35,711 nucleotides of DNA, taken from assembly GCF_000981895.1 (NCBI RefSeq), contig NZ_LATD01000194.1, positions 1 to 35,711 on the forward strand, in the 5' to 3' direction. Positions 16,796 to 25,040 of the stretch are shown in pieces (the stretch's first letter is position 1; each line of letters begins with the position of its first letter). The notes beneath the pieces were generated by a model that saw only the letters and a list, made by a program, of their open reading frames with translations, was not told where the DNA came from and searched no databases. The position numbers and the translations under genes were made by a program. This DNA is from Streptomyces odonnellii. Its GTDB lineage: Bacteria; Actinomycetota; Actinomycetes; Streptomycetales; Streptomycetaceae.

Positions 16796-17974
16796 TCAGG
16801 GCGCGAAGAGGTCGTCCTGGGCGGCGTCGCGGGCCGTCAGCAGGGCGCCGCGCAGGACGGCCGTACCGCCGAGCGCCCCGGCCCTGACCTCCGTACGCAG
16901 CGGTGACATCGCGGCCAGCCGCTCCTCGACCCGCGCGGCCAGTGCCGCGCCGCCCGCGTGGCCGACCTCGCCCGCGAGGACGATCCAGCCGGGGTCCAGC
17001 ACCGCGCTGACCGCAGCCGCGCCGATGGCCAGCCGGTCGGCGAGCACCCGCAGAAACGCGTCGGCGGAGCTGTCGCCCGGTGCCGCCACGGCGGCGCGCA
17101 CAAGCGCGGCGGCAGGCGGTTCCTGGGGCGCGGCGACCGCCGAGATGCCGTGTTTCTCGGCGAGTTCGGCGATGCCCGCCGAGCCCGCGAGGGTGTGGAA
17201 GCCGCCGTCGCAGCCGAGAGCGGAGGGGAGCTGCGAGGTGCCGGGCACGGGCAGGAAGCCGATCTCGCCCGCACCGCCCGACGCGCCGCGGCGCAGCTTG
17301 CCGTCGAGCATGACGGCCGCGCCGACGCCATGGCCGAGCCAGAGCAGGACGAAGGTGTCCTGGCCGCGGGCCGCGCCGAGGCGCTGTTCCGCGAGTGCGG
17401 CGAGATTGGTCTCGTTCTCCACCAGGACGGTGGCGGGCAGCCGCTCGTGGAGGGCGGCGACGAGCCTTCGGTGCCAGGCGGGCAGACCGCTGGTGACCCG
17501 GAGTTGGCCCGCGACCGGATCGACCAGACCGGGGGCACCGATCCCGACGCTGTGCAGCCGTACCGCGCCGGCTTCCTCGGCCGTACGTTCCAGCAGGGCC
17601 GCGGCCTGTTCGACGGCGGCTTCGGTGGCCGTGTCGCTGCCGATGGGCAGGACGGCCTCGGCGAGGGTCGCGCCCAGCAGGTCCGCGACGACGACGGAGA
17701 CGCTGTGGGTCCGTACGTCCAGCGCGGCGAGATGCGCGAGGTCCGCGACGATTCCGTACAGCCGGGCGTTGGGTCCGCGTCGCCGGTCGCCGGTCTCCCC
17801 GACGACCTGCACCAGCCCCGAGCCCTGGAGCCGTTCCACCAGATCCGCGACGGTGGGGCGGGAGAGTCCGGTCAGCGTCTTGAGCTGCCCTGCCGTCAAC
17901 GGGCCTTCCTGCTGGAGGAATCGCAGGGCGAGGCGGTCGTTGATGGCCCGGGCGGTTCTCGGGGATGCGGCCAT
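16796..17974 (-). CDS. ROK-family transcriptional repressor
   Basis: 392 residues from ATG 17974, with GGAAGGA upstream. A MarR-like winged helix is at about 10-70 (LTAGQLKTLTGLSRPTVADLVERLQGSGLV). The sugar-kinase-like ROK domain follows (GIGAPGLVDPVAGQL, VLVENETNLAALAEQ and GHGVGAAVMLDG). The usual ROK zinc motif CxCGxxGC is degenerate (ALGCDGGFHT), so zinc binding may be lost. ROK repressors sense sugars or their phosphates; the ligand here is unknown. It is divergent from an MFS exporter, with a palindrome between them that is its likely operator, so it probably controls the exporter and itself. It sits just upstream of the rib operon leader but appears to be a separate unit. Confidence 0.93.
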   Translation of the reverse strand: MAASPRTARAINDRLALRFLQQEGPLTAGQLKTLTGLSRPTVADLVERLQGSGLVQVVGETGDRRRGPNARLYGIVADLAHLAALDVRTHSVSVVVADLLGATLAEAVLPIGSDTATEAAVEQAAALLERTAEEAGAVRLHSVGIGAPGLVDPVAGQLRVTSGLPAWHRRLVAALHERLPATVLVENETNLAALAEQRLGAARGQDTFVLLWLGHGVGAAVMLDGKLRRGASGGAGEIGFLPVPGTSQLPSALGCDGGFHTLAGSAGIAELAEKHGISAVAAPQEPPAAALVRAAVAAPGDSSADAFLRVLADRLAIGAAAVSAVLDPGWIVLAGEVGHAGGAALAARVEERLAAMSPLRTEVRAGALGGTAVLRGALLTARDAAQDDLFAP

Positions 17975-18014
17975 GCCGGAATCCTTCCAGATCGCTGGAC
18001 CCTGATTGTGTTTT

Positions 18015-18035
18015 TATCAGGCAGGGTTCCTGATA
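18015..18035. promoter_or_regulatory. Palindromic operator between ROK and MFS genes
   Basis: TATCAGG-N7-CCTGATA is a perfect 7-bp inverted repeat. A further CCTGAT at 18001-18006 forms a second inverted pair with ATCAGG at 18016-18021. A -10-like TAGTTT for the MFS gene at 18034-18039 overlaps the right arm, the layout expected for a repressor site. Confidence 0.7.
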
Positions 18036-18111
18036 GTTTACTCCGGCACCACGGAAGGGTGCGTGCGCGGTGCGTCGGAGGACGGCACCTCACAGGGGAG
18101 GGTGGAACAGG

Positions 18112-19320
18112 ATGTCGAGCAGAACGGTCGAAACGGTCTACGACAGAGACAGACTGCGGCGCGCCAGGATCGCCGTCGCCGCCGTCTTCTGTGTGCACGG
18201 AGCGGTCACCGGCAGCTTCGCCACCCGGATTCCCTGGATCCAGGACCACGCCGGGGTCAGTGCGGGGCAGCTCGGTCTCGCGCTCGCCTTCCCGGCGATC
18301 GGCGCGTCGGTCGCGATGCCGCTGGCCGGTACGGTCAGCCACCGATTCGGAGCACGGACCGCGCTGCGCGGGCTGCTCGCGCTGTGGACCCTGGCGCTGA
18401 CCCTGCCGGCGCTGTCGCCGAATCTGGTGACCCTGTGTCTCACGCTGTTCGTGTACGGCGCGACGGCGGGCATGTCGGACGTCGCGATGAACGCGCTGGG
18501 GGTGGAGGTCGAGAACCGGCTCGACAAGTCGATCATGTCCGGCCTGCACGGCATGTGGAGTACGGGCGCGCTGATCGGCTCGGCCGCCGGTACGCTCGCC
18601 GCGCATCTCGGCGGCGACGCGCGGCTGCACCATGTGCTCGCGGCGGGCGTCCTCACACTGCTGGGGCTGATCGCGTGCCAGGGCGTGCTGGACCTGCGCA
18701 GCGCGCCCGACGAGGAGCCGCCGCCGCGGTTCGCGCTGCCGCCGAGGTCCGCGCTGCTCATCGGGGCGGTCGGGTTCTGCGCGGTGTTCGCGGAGGGGGC
18801 GAGCCTGGACTGGTCGGCGGTGTACCTCCGGGACGTGCTCGACACCTCGCCCGGTCTCGCCGCCGCCTCGACCACGGCCTTCGCCCTGACCATGGCGGTG
18901 GCACGGCTCGCGGGCGACAAGGTGATCGACCGGTTCGGCGCGGTACGGACGGTCAGGACGGGCGGCGTCCTGGCGGCTGCGGGCGGCCTCCTGGTCGTCG
19001 TCGCGCCCCATCCGGCGCTCGCGATGGGCGGGTTCGGGCTGCTGGGGCTCGGCGTGTCGGTGGTCGTCCCGCTGGCCTTCGCGGCGGCGGGCCGCTCGGG
19101 GCCGAACCCGAGCCAGGCGATCGCGGGTGTCGCCACGATCACCTACACATCGGGCCTGATCGCCCCGTCGGCGATAGGCGCGGTGGCGGACGCGACGTCG
19201 CTGGTGGTGTCGTTCGGCCTGGTGACGCTGCTGGCGTGCGGCCTGATGGTGGGAGCGGGGGTGCTCCGGACGGGCGACCGCCGGGGACCGGCGACAGCCA
19301 CGGCGGCGCCGGAAGCGTAA
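18112..19320 (+). CDS. MFS transporter (YbjJ/FucP-like, 12 TM)
   Basis: 402 residues from ATG 18112. The binding site is GGGAGGGTGG upstream; an earlier in-frame start at 18070 lacks one. About 12 hydrophobic helices are visible, with the MFS loop 2-3 motif GTVSHRFGARTALRG, a second-half copy (GDKVIDRFGAVRTVRTGG) and YGATAGMSDVAMNALGVEVE, typical of the YbjJ/fucose-permease-like branch. The substrate could be a sugar or a small drug-like molecule. The neighbouring ROK regulator favours a sugar or its analogue. The Ala-rich C terminus is followed by a repeat-rich spacer. Confidence 0.9.
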   Translation: MSSRTVETVYDRDRLRRARIAVAAVFCVHGAVTGSFATRIPWIQDHAGVSAGQLGLALAFPAIGASVAMPLAGTVSHRFGARTALRGLLALWTLALTLPALSPNLVTLCLTLFVYGATAGMSDVAMNALGVEVENRLDKSIMSGLHGMWSTGALIGSAAGTLAAHLGGDARLHHVLAAGVLTLLGLIACQGVLDLRSAPDEEPPPRFALPPRSALLIGAVGFCAVFAEGASLDWSAVYLRDVLDTSPGLAAASTTAFALTMAVARLAGDKVIDRFGAVRTVRTGGVLAAAGGLLVVVAPHPALAMGGFGLLGLGVSVVVPLAFAAAGRSGPNPSQAIAGVATITYTSGLIAPSAIGAVADATSLVVSFGLVTLLACGLMVGAGVLRTGDRRGPATATAAPEA

Positions 19321-19350
19321 GGGATACCGGGTCCGTCCGGTGCCCGGTTC

Positions 19351-19372
19351 GTCCTCGATCGCCGGACGGGCT
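19351..19372 (-). repeat. Short interspersed repeat, inverted copy A
   Basis: Reverse complement of the family motif AGCCCGTCCGGCGATYGAGG. It can pair with copy B or C to form a long hairpin after the MFS gene, possibly as a terminator. Confidence 0.75.
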
Positions 19373-19464
19373 CGATCGTGCCGCCCGGCACGCGGGGGCG
19401 GGGCGCGCCTCGCGGCGCGGACTTGTGGGTGGCACGGAGCCCGGGGGCCTCCGCCCAGCAAAAC

Positions 19465-19487
19465 AAGCCCGTCCGGCGTTTGAGGAC
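19465..19487 (+). repeat. Short interspersed repeat, direct copy B
   Basis: Motif AAGCCCGTCCGGCGTTTGAG plus GAC. The surrounding bases (19379-19460), very rich in GGGGGC and CCGCC, belong to the same spacer and contain no gene. Confidence 0.75.
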
Positions 19488-19537
19488 GGAACCGTCCGCC
19501 CCGGCGTCGGGGACACACCCGGTTCGGGCACACACTC

Positions 19538-19560
19538 AAGCCCGTCCGGCGATTGAGGAC
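19538..19560 (+). repeat. Short interspersed repeat, direct copy C
   Basis: Motif AAGCCCGTCCGGCGATTGAG plus GAC, differing from copy B at one base. The spacer 19321-19685 holds these copies, the LLM gene's ribosome binding site and no coding sequence that I can support. Confidence 0.75.
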
Positions 19561-19685
19561 AACAAGCTCAGCCCGCGATCGGGTCCCGTTGCTCCGCCGC
19601 CGCCCGCGCCCCCGGCCGTCCCGGACCGGGTCCGGCCCGTGCCCTACGGTGGATCATCTCACCGTCCGCACGAAGGAGTGCACGC

Positions 19686-20615
19686 ATGCCGGTCGAACTC
19701 GGCCTCGGTCTTCCGCAGATGAAGCAGTACGACATCGGCCGCGATGTGGCCACCGTGGCGCGGGCCGCGGAGGAGGCCGGATACGCGAGTCTGTGGGTCT
19801 TCGAGCGCGTTCTCTTCCCCGAGCCCGCGACCCAGGGCCTCTACGGCATCCCCGGGCTCCCCTGGCCCGACCACTACCGCAGCGTCGCCGACCCGCTGGT
19901 CACACTGACCCTGGCCGCGGCCGCCACGGAGCGGGCCAGGCTCGGCACCAGCGTGCTGGTCGCGCCGCTGCACGTACCGTTCCAGCTCGCCCGTTCGCTC
20001 GCCTCGCTCGACGCGGCGAGCGGCGGCCGGGTGGTCGCGGGACTCGGCACGGGCTGGTCGCTCGACGAGTACGCGGCCGCCGCCGTCGCCCCGTTCGAGA
20101 AGCGCGGCGCCGTCCTGGACGAGCTGCTGGACGTGTGCGCGGCCGTCTGGGGGCCGGACCCCGTCTCGTACGAGGGCGAGCTGACCACCATCGCCCCGTC
20201 CGAGGTCGGCCCCAAGCCGGCCCGTCCCATCCCGGTCTACCTCCCCGCGAACAGCCCGCGTGCCACCCGCCGGCTCGTGGAGCGCGCGGACGGCTGGATG
20301 CCCGTCGCCATGGGCGTCGCCCAGCTCGCCGAGCAGTGGGAGAAGGTACGGGAGGCCGCCGACGCGAGCGGCCGTGAGCGCCCGCTCGCGGTCTGCGCCC
20401 GCGTCAACGTGCAGCACAGCGCCAAGCCGCACGAGGGCGAGGGCCGCCGCCCCTTCCAGGGCAGCGTGGCGCAGATCGTCGAGGACCTGGCGGCGCACGC
20501 CGAGACCGGTGTGCCGGAGTTCCTGCTGGACCTCCAGACCACCGCGCGCGACGCGGCCGAACTGTCCGACATCGCAGCCGAGGTGTACGTGGCGGCACGC
20601 GCCGCCGGAGTCTGA
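19686..20615 (+). CDS. LLM-class (luciferase-like) F420- or flavin-dependent oxidoreductase
   Basis: 309 residues from ATG 19686, with GAAGGAG 7 nt upstream. It is a TIM-barrel of the bacterial luciferase superfamily: start VELGLGLPQMKQYDIG, AEEAGYASLWVFERV, GTSVLVAPLHVPFQLARSLASLD, GRVVAGLGTGWSLDEY, then LPANSPRATRRLVERADGWMP near 180-200. Actinobacterial members of this length mostly use coenzyme F420 for oxidation or reduction of small molecules. The substrate cannot be read from the sequence. It stands alone, preceded by the repeat spacer and facing the flavin monooxygenase gene across a terminator. Confidence 0.9.
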   Translation: MPVELGLGLPQMKQYDIGRDVATVARAAEEAGYASLWVFERVLFPEPATQGLYGIPGLPWPDHYRSVADPLVTLTLAAAATERARLGTSVLVAPLHVPFQLARSLASLDAASGGRVVAGLGTGWSLDEYAAAAVAPFEKRGAVLDELLDVCAAVWGPDPVSYEGELTTIAPSEVGPKPARPIPVYLPANSPRATRRLVERADGWMPVAMGVAQLAEQWEKVREAADASGRERPLAVCARVNVQHSAKPHEGEGRRPFQGSVAQIVEDLAAHAETGVPEFLLDLQTTARDAAELSDIAAEVYVAARAAGV

Positions 20616-20625
20616 CCGCTGCGGA

Positions 20626-20663
20626 GGGCGGGTCCCCGTACGGGCCCGCGTACGGGCCCGCCC
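20626..20663. terminator. Terminator with a 12-bp tandem repeat in the loop
   Basis: GGGCGGG (20626-20632) pairs with CCCGCCC (20657-20663). Between them CGTACGGGCCCG occurs twice in tandem (20637-20648 and 20649-20660). It lies between convergent stops. Confidence 0.65.
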
Positions 20664-20665
20664 CC

Positions 20666-22357
20666 TCAGTCCTCAGGCAGTTCCACCGGCGCGATCTCGT
20701 CGTACACGTCACCCGGCCCGGGGTTCCCGCCGTCCGTCGCGCCGCCGAAGTGGTTCATCACTCCCCACACCGCGTTGAGCGCGGTCTGTACCGCGCCCTC
20801 GGCCCACCCTGCCGTCCACGAGATGTCGTCGCCCGCCAGGAAGATCCCGCGCTTGTCCGCCGGGAGCCGGTCCTGCATGAAGTGCGTGAAGAGCCGCCGC
20901 TGATAGCGGTAGTGACCGGGCAGGTTCGCCTTGAACGCGCCCATGAAATACGGCTCGTTCTCCCAGGACACCGTCACCGGACTGCCGATGATGTGGCGGC
21001 GGATGTCCACCCCCGGATAGATCTCGCGCAGCGAGTTGAGCATCACCTCCATCCGCTCCCCCGCCGAGAGCGGCAGCCATTTGAGGCTGTCGTCGCACCA
21101 TGTGTACGAGAGGCAGATCACCGCGGGCCGGTCCGGGCCGTTGTCCAGCAGATAGGTGCCCCGGGTCATCCGGTCGGTGAGCGTCATCGACATCGTGTCG
21201 CGCCCGGTCCGCTCGTCCTTGTCCAGCCAGAACGGCCGGTCCACCGGCACGAACAGCTTCGACGACTCCATGTAGTGGGTGCGTTCCATCGCCGTCCAGT
21301 GGTCGATCGGGAAGAGCGACTCGTCACAGGCGATCTTGGACAGCAGCAGCCAGGACTGGGCGGTGAAGACCGCCGCGCGGTAGGTACGGATACGGCCGGA
21401 GGCGTCCGTGACGGTGATCCGGTCGCCGGCCGTGCGGTGCAGCCGTACCACCGCGGGCAGCGGCTCACCGCCGTGCAGCGACTCCAGCGAGGTCCCGGCC
21501 GGCCAGTGGGTGATCTTCGCTGGCTCATGTGCCCAGAGCCGCAGCGGCAGTTGCTGGCTGCCGCCGACGATCGAGCGGTGGTGGTCGTCGGCCTCGGTGT
21601 AGACGACCCGCAGGATCTCCAGGATGGAGTTGGGGAAGTCGGTGTCCCAGCCGCCCGTACCGAAGCCGACCTGCCCGAAGATCTCCCGGTGGCGGAAGGA
21701 CGCGAAGGCCGGGGAGTCACAGAGGAAGCCGTAGAAGGTCTGGTTGTCGAGCTTCTCGACGAGCCGCGCCCAGATCCCCCGTACGCGCGGCACATCGCGC
21801 TCACGCAGGGCGCGGTTCATCGCGGAGAAGTCGGCGCCCTCCTCCAGACAGGCGTTCCAGGCGGCCATCACATCGCGGTAGACCTGCGGCAGATCGTCGA
21901 TCGTCCGGGCGTAGTGGGACTCGCCCTTGAGGTCGACGACCGTCGAAGGGGTCGTGGCGGACAGGGGGTTGGGGAACGGCCGGGTCTCCAGGCCCACCAG
22001 ATCGATGTAGTGGCGGAGCGCGGTGGACGAGGGCGGGAAGCGCATGGCGCCCATCTCGGCGGTCAGCCCGGGGTCGCAGCCCTCGAAACCGACCGTACGG
22101 AGCCGGCCGCCGATCCGGTCCGCCTCGTACACCACGGGCTTGAGGCCCATCTTCATCAGCTCGTACGCCGTGACGATCCCGGAGAGCCCGCCGCCGATGA
22201 CGGCGACCTCGGCGCCGTGCTCGGTCGCGGGGATCTGGCCGAGCCCGGCGGGATGCGCCAGGAAGTCGTCGTACGCGTACGGGAAGTCCGGCCCGGACAT
22301 GGTGATCGGCGGCTGCTCGCCGGTGTGCGGGACGGCGGTGGGCACCGTGGACGTCAT
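20666..22357 (-). CDS. Flavin amino-acid oxidase/2-monooxygenase (lysine/tryptophan 2-monooxygenase-like)
   Basis: 563 residues from ATG 22357; AAGGAG is 10 nt upstream. FAD binding is clear: VAVIGGGLSGIVTAYELMKM with GGGLSG at 55-60, the acidic E78 (VVYEAD) and GGRL after it, then a C-terminal FAD segment GDDISWTAGWAEGAVQTALN. Length and layout fit the amino-acid 2-monooxygenases (DavB, IaaM type) of about 560 residues and related L-amino-acid oxidases. Those monooxygenases turn an amino acid into the amide one carbon shorter plus CO2. The next gene upstream encodes a nitrilase-superfamily amidase, which supports the monooxygenase reading. Which amino acid is used cannot be decided. No signal peptide is seen. 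Confidence 0.85.
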   Translation of the reverse strand: MTSTVPTAVPHTGEQPPITMSGPDFPYAYDDFLAHPAGLGQIPATEHGAEVAVIGGGLSGIVTAYELMKMGLKPVVYEADRIGGRLRTVGFEGCDPGLTAEMGAMRFPPSSTALRHYIDLVGLETRPFPNPLSATTPSTVVDLKGESHYARTIDDLPQVYRDVMAAWNACLEEGADFSAMNRALRERDVPRVRGIWARLVEKLDNQTFYGFLCDSPAFASFRHREIFGQVGFGTGGWDTDFPNSILEILRVVYTEADDHHRSIVGGSQQLPLRLWAHEPAKITHWPAGTSLESLHGGEPLPAVVRLHRTAGDRITVTDASGRIRTYRAAVFTAQSWLLLSKIACDESLFPIDHWTAMERTHYMESSKLFVPVDRPFWLDKDERTGRDTMSMTLTDRMTRGTYLLDNGPDRPAVICLSYTWCDDSLKWLPLSAGERMEVMLNSLREIYPGVDIRRHIIGSPVTVSWENEPYFMGAFKANLPGHYRYQRRLFTHFMQDRLPADKRGIFLAGDDISWTAGWAEGAVQTALNAVWGVMNHFGGATDGGNPGPGDVYDEIAPVELPED

Positions 22358-22415
22358 GGGGTACGGGCTCCTTGCGGTGGTACGGCGGAACAGGCCGAGC
22401 GGGGTGGCGGGGCGG

Positions 22416-23225
22416 TCAGCGGAGTGAGGTGTACAGGCCGGGGCGGCGGTCGCGCAGATACGGATTGGCCGCGCGCGAGGCGTCCAGCAGCCCCCGGTCC
22501 ACATCGCCGACGACCAGTTCCTCGCCGCGTCCGGCGCGCGCCACGGCGGAGCCGTCGGGCCCGGCGAGACAGCTCAGCCCGGTGAACTCGAACTCGCCCT
22601 CCTCGCCGGTCCTGTTGGCGTACGCGACATACACCTGGCTCTCGAAGGCCCGTACCGGCACCAGGGATTCGGTGACGAATTCGTACGGACGCATCAGCGC
22701 GGTCGGCACGAGCAGCAGATCGGTGCCGGCGAGCGCGTGCGCCCGGACGCTCTCCGGGAACTCGACGTCGTAACAGATCACGATCCCCAGCCGCAGCCCC
22801 GCCAACTCGGCCTGGACGACGGGCTGCTCCCCCGGTGCGAACCACTTCTGCTCGAAAGGGCCGAAGAGATGCGTCTTGCGGTAGTTGGCGAGCCGCGCGC
22901 CGTCGGGGCCGATCAACTGCGCGGCATTGAAGATCCGTTCGCCCGTCCCGCCGGATTCCCGCTCCGGATAGCCGTAGAGCACCGCGAGTCCGTGCCGTAC
23001 GGCGATCTCCGCCACGGCCGTGGCCGCCGGGCCGCCGGCGGGCTCGGCCAGCCGGGGCACCTCGTCACCGATGGCGTAGCCGGTCAGGAACATCTCGGGG
23101 CAGACCAGCAGCCCGGCCCCGGCGTCCGCGGCGCGGCCCGCCGCCGCGTCGAGAGCCGACAGATTCCCGGCGACGGAGCCCGGCCGGCCGGAGGTCTGGA
23201 GCAGGGCGGTGCGCAGCGACGGCAT
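22416..23225 (-). CDS. Carbon-nitrogen hydrolase (nitrilase superfamily amidase)
   Basis: 269 residues from ATG 23225; GAGGT lies upstream. The catalytic triad is complete: E44 (CPEMFLTGY), K117 (YRKTHLFGPFE) and C151 (VICYDVEFPE). Such enzymes cleave C-N bonds in amides, carbamoyl compounds or nitriles. The length fits short amidases such as the 5-aminovaleramidase DavA and omega-amidases. It ends 58 bp before the monooxygenase gene, so the two are likely one operon in which this enzyme hydrolyses the amide made by its partner. The best analogy is lysine to 5-aminovaleramide to 5-aminovalerate, but arginine, tryptophan or phenylalanine remain possible. Confidence 0.9.
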   Translation of the reverse strand: MPSLRTALLQTSGRPGSVAGNLSALDAAAGRAADAGAGLLVCPEMFLTGYAIGDEVPRLAEPAGGPAATAVAEIAVRHGLAVLYGYPERESGGTGERIFNAAQLIGPDGARLANYRKTHLFGPFEQKWFAPGEQPVVQAELAGLRLGIVICYDVEFPESVRAHALAGTDLLLVPTALMRPYEFVTESLVPVRAFESQVYVAYANRTGEEGEFEFTGLSCLAGPDGSAVARAGRGEELVVGDVDRGLLDASRAANPYLRDRRPGLYTSLR

Positions 23226-23334
23226 GGGTGACCTCGGACGGTACGAAGGGGGCTGCCCCGGATCGCGGGGTTCGCACCGACGGTACGGTCCGGCCGGTGC
23301 CCCGTACAAGACACGACCGTTGCGCGCCCGCCGT

Positions 23335-23377
23335 CGATCCATTGCGTGATCGGCGGCCCGCCCGGCGATTCATTGCG
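23335..23377 (-). promoter_or_regulatory. Phased direct repeats upstream of the amidase gene
   Basis: CGCAATGGATCG (23335-23346) and CGCAATGAATCG (23366-23377), reading the minus strand, differ at one base and are 31 bp apart, about three helical turns. A weaker third copy containing CGCAACGGTCG lies at 23314-23324. They sit 110-150 bp upstream of the amidase start, downstream of the Lrp gene, and are plausible Lrp/AsnC binding sites. Confidence 0.5.
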
Positions 23378-23430
23378 CGGCCCTGTGCCGGCGGGGCCGC
23401 GCCGGGCCGCCAGGACGTGTCCGATGCGGC

Positions 23431-23892
23431 CTACGGTCGGTCCGGCGGGCCCGAGGAGTAGCGCCTGAGCAGCGGCGACAGTACGAGCACCGACTTCGTA
23501 CGCTCCACATAGGGCTGGCCCGCGATCCGTTCGAGCACCTGCTCGAAGTGCCGCATATCGGCCGCGAAGACCTGGGCGATCGCGTCCGCGTCCCCGGTGA
23601 CGGTGGACGCGGCGACCACCTCGGGCAGCCGTTCCAGGCCCCGGTGGATGGCCTCGGGCGAGGTGTTGCGGCGGCAGTAGATCTCGATGAAGCCCTCGGT
23701 GTGCCAGCCCAGCGCCGCCGGGTCCACCCGTACCGTGAAGCCGGTGATCGCTCCCCCGGCCCGCAGCCGGTCGACCCGCCGCTTCACCGCGGGGGCGGAC
23801 AGGCCGACGAGCGAGCCGATGTCGGCGTAGGAGCGGCGGGCGTCCTCGGCGAGGGCGTGGACGATGCGTTCGTCGAGATCATTGAGTCGCAC
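23431..23892 (-). CDS. Lrp/AsnC-family transcriptional regulator
   Basis: 153 residues from GTG 23892 (MRLNDLDERIVHALAEDARRSY). The frame is open further upstream, but there it looks non-coding, and the usual family length supports this start. The ribosome binding site is weak (GAAGTGAA, about 12 nt away). The HTH is at about 20-45 (SYADIGSLVGLSAPAVKRRVDRLRAGG) and the RAM ligand-binding domain at about 65-140 (VTGDADAIAQVFAADMRHFEQVLERI). Lrp proteins form octamers that sense amino acids. Being next to amino-acid catabolic genes on the same strand, it probably regulates them. A 205-bp gap with repeats separates it from the amidase gene. Confidence 0.92.
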   Translation of the reverse strand: MRLNDLDERIVHALAEDARRSYADIGSLVGLSAPAVKRRVDRLRAGGAITGFTVRVDPAALGWHTEGFIEIYCRRNTSPEAIHRGLERLPEVVAASTVTGDADAIAQVFAADMRHFEQVLERIAGQPYVERTKSVLVLSPLLRRYSSGPPDRP

Positions 23893-24060
23893 GGCTGGTG
23901 GTTCACTTCTCTGCGATGACCGGTCGGGCACGGCGGGGCCAGGCCCTGTCCGTACGGGAAGTAGAACACGGCCCCGGCCGTCCTCGGACGCGCCAGGGGC
24001 GTCCGTGGCCTGGGGCATGTCCGCGGCGTCGTCCGGCCCGGTCCGGCTCGTGCAGATGCC

Positions 24061-24096
24061 GGAGGGGGCGTACCGCCACAGCGGTACGCCCCCTCC
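24061..24096 (-). terminator. Very strong terminator after the sigma gene
   Basis: A perfect 16-bp stem (24061-24076 with 24081-24096) with a 4-nt loop, 31 bp after the sigma-factor stop codon at 24127. Confidence 0.9.
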
Positions 24097-24126
24097 GTAC
24101 GGCACCGTGCTCCGGCGCCCGGCCGC

Positions 24127-25002
24127 TCACTCCACCGCGAGCAGCCCCTCCCGGAGCCGTCCGGTGATTCTGGCCAGCAGCCGGGACACATGCATCTGGG
24201 ACACCCCCAGCTCCGCGCCGATCTCCGACTGGGTCATCTCGTCGCCGAAGCGCATCCGCAGGATCCGCCGTTCCCGCTCGTCCAGATCTTCGAGGAGCGG
24301 CTTGAGCGCCTGGACGTTCTCCGCCGTCTCCAGACTCGCGTCGGGCCCGCCGAGCCGGTCCGAGAGCGGCACCGGGACCCCGGCCGCGTCGTCCGCGGGC
24401 AGGTCGATCGAGCCTGCCGTATAACCGTTGCCCGCGACGACGCCCTCGATGACCTCCTCCTCGTCCAGCCCGAGATGCCCGGCCAGTTCGGCCGTGGTCG
24501 GCGCGTGGTCGAGCCGCTGGGACAGTTCGTCGGTCGCCTTGGCCAGGTCGATCCGCAGCTCCTGGAGCCGGCGCGGCACATGGACGGCCCAACTCGTGTC
24601 CCGGAAGAAGCGCTTGATCTCGCCGACGATGTACGGCACGGCGAAGGTCGCGAACTCCACCTCGCGGCTCAGCTCGAACCGGTCGATCGCCTTGATCAGC
24701 CCGATCGTGCCGACCTGGACGATGTCCTCCATCTGGTCCGAGCGGTTCCGGAAGCGGGTGGCCGCGTACCGGACCAGCGCCAGGTTCATCTCGATCAGGG
24801 TGTTGCGTACGTACTGGTACTCGGGGGTGCCCTCGGTCAGCTCGCCGAGCCGGGCGAAGAAGAGCTTCGAGATCTCCCGAGCATCCTTGGGCGCCACGTC
24901 CGCCGGGCACTCCACATACGGCAGGTCCAGCTCCGCCGCCTCCGCGTGCTGCTGGCTCACATACCGTGCGCTGTCGGTCGGGACCGTCCTCGCCATGGAC
25001 AC
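24127..25002 (-). CDS. SigB/SigF/SigG-family RNA polymerase sigma factor
   Basis: 291 residues from GTG 25002, chosen because GGAGG lies 5 nt upstream; the alternative ATG at 24996 is 11 nt from it. Region 2 is at about 70-140 (VQVGTIGLIKAIDRFELSREVEFATFAVPYIVGEIKRFFRD), region 3 at about 145-200 (VPRRLQELRIDLAKATDEL), and region 4 ends the protein (LDERERRILRMRFGDEMTQSEIGAELGVSQMHVSRLL). This is the stress and sporulation sigma type, usually held by an RsbW-like anti-sigma kinase. No anti-sigma or antagonist gene is next to it here. A SigB-type promoter lies directly upstream, suggesting autoregulation. The exact paralogue cannot be named. Confidence 0.93.
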   Translation of the reverse strand: MSMARTVPTDSARYVSQQHAEAAELDLPYVECPADVAPKDAREISKLFFARLGELTEGTPEYQYVRNTLIEMNLALVRYAATRFRNRSDQMEDIVQVGTIGLIKAIDRFELSREVEFATFAVPYIVGEIKRFFRDTSWAVHVPRRLQELRIDLAKATDELSQRLDHAPTTAELAGHLGLDEEEVIEGVVAGNGYTAGSIDLPADDAAGVPVPLSDRLGGPDASLETAENVQALKPLLEDLDERERRILRMRFGDEMTQSEIGAELGVSQMHVSRLLARITGRLREGLLAVE

Positions 25003-25040
25003 TTCGTCCTCCCCTGCTCCGTCGTCAGTGCAGAGCGCGC

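Noticed and set aside
20750..22585. Long plus-strand open frame opposite the flavin monooxygenase
   Set aside because: Same GC effect. The minus-strand protein has FAD motifs at both ends.
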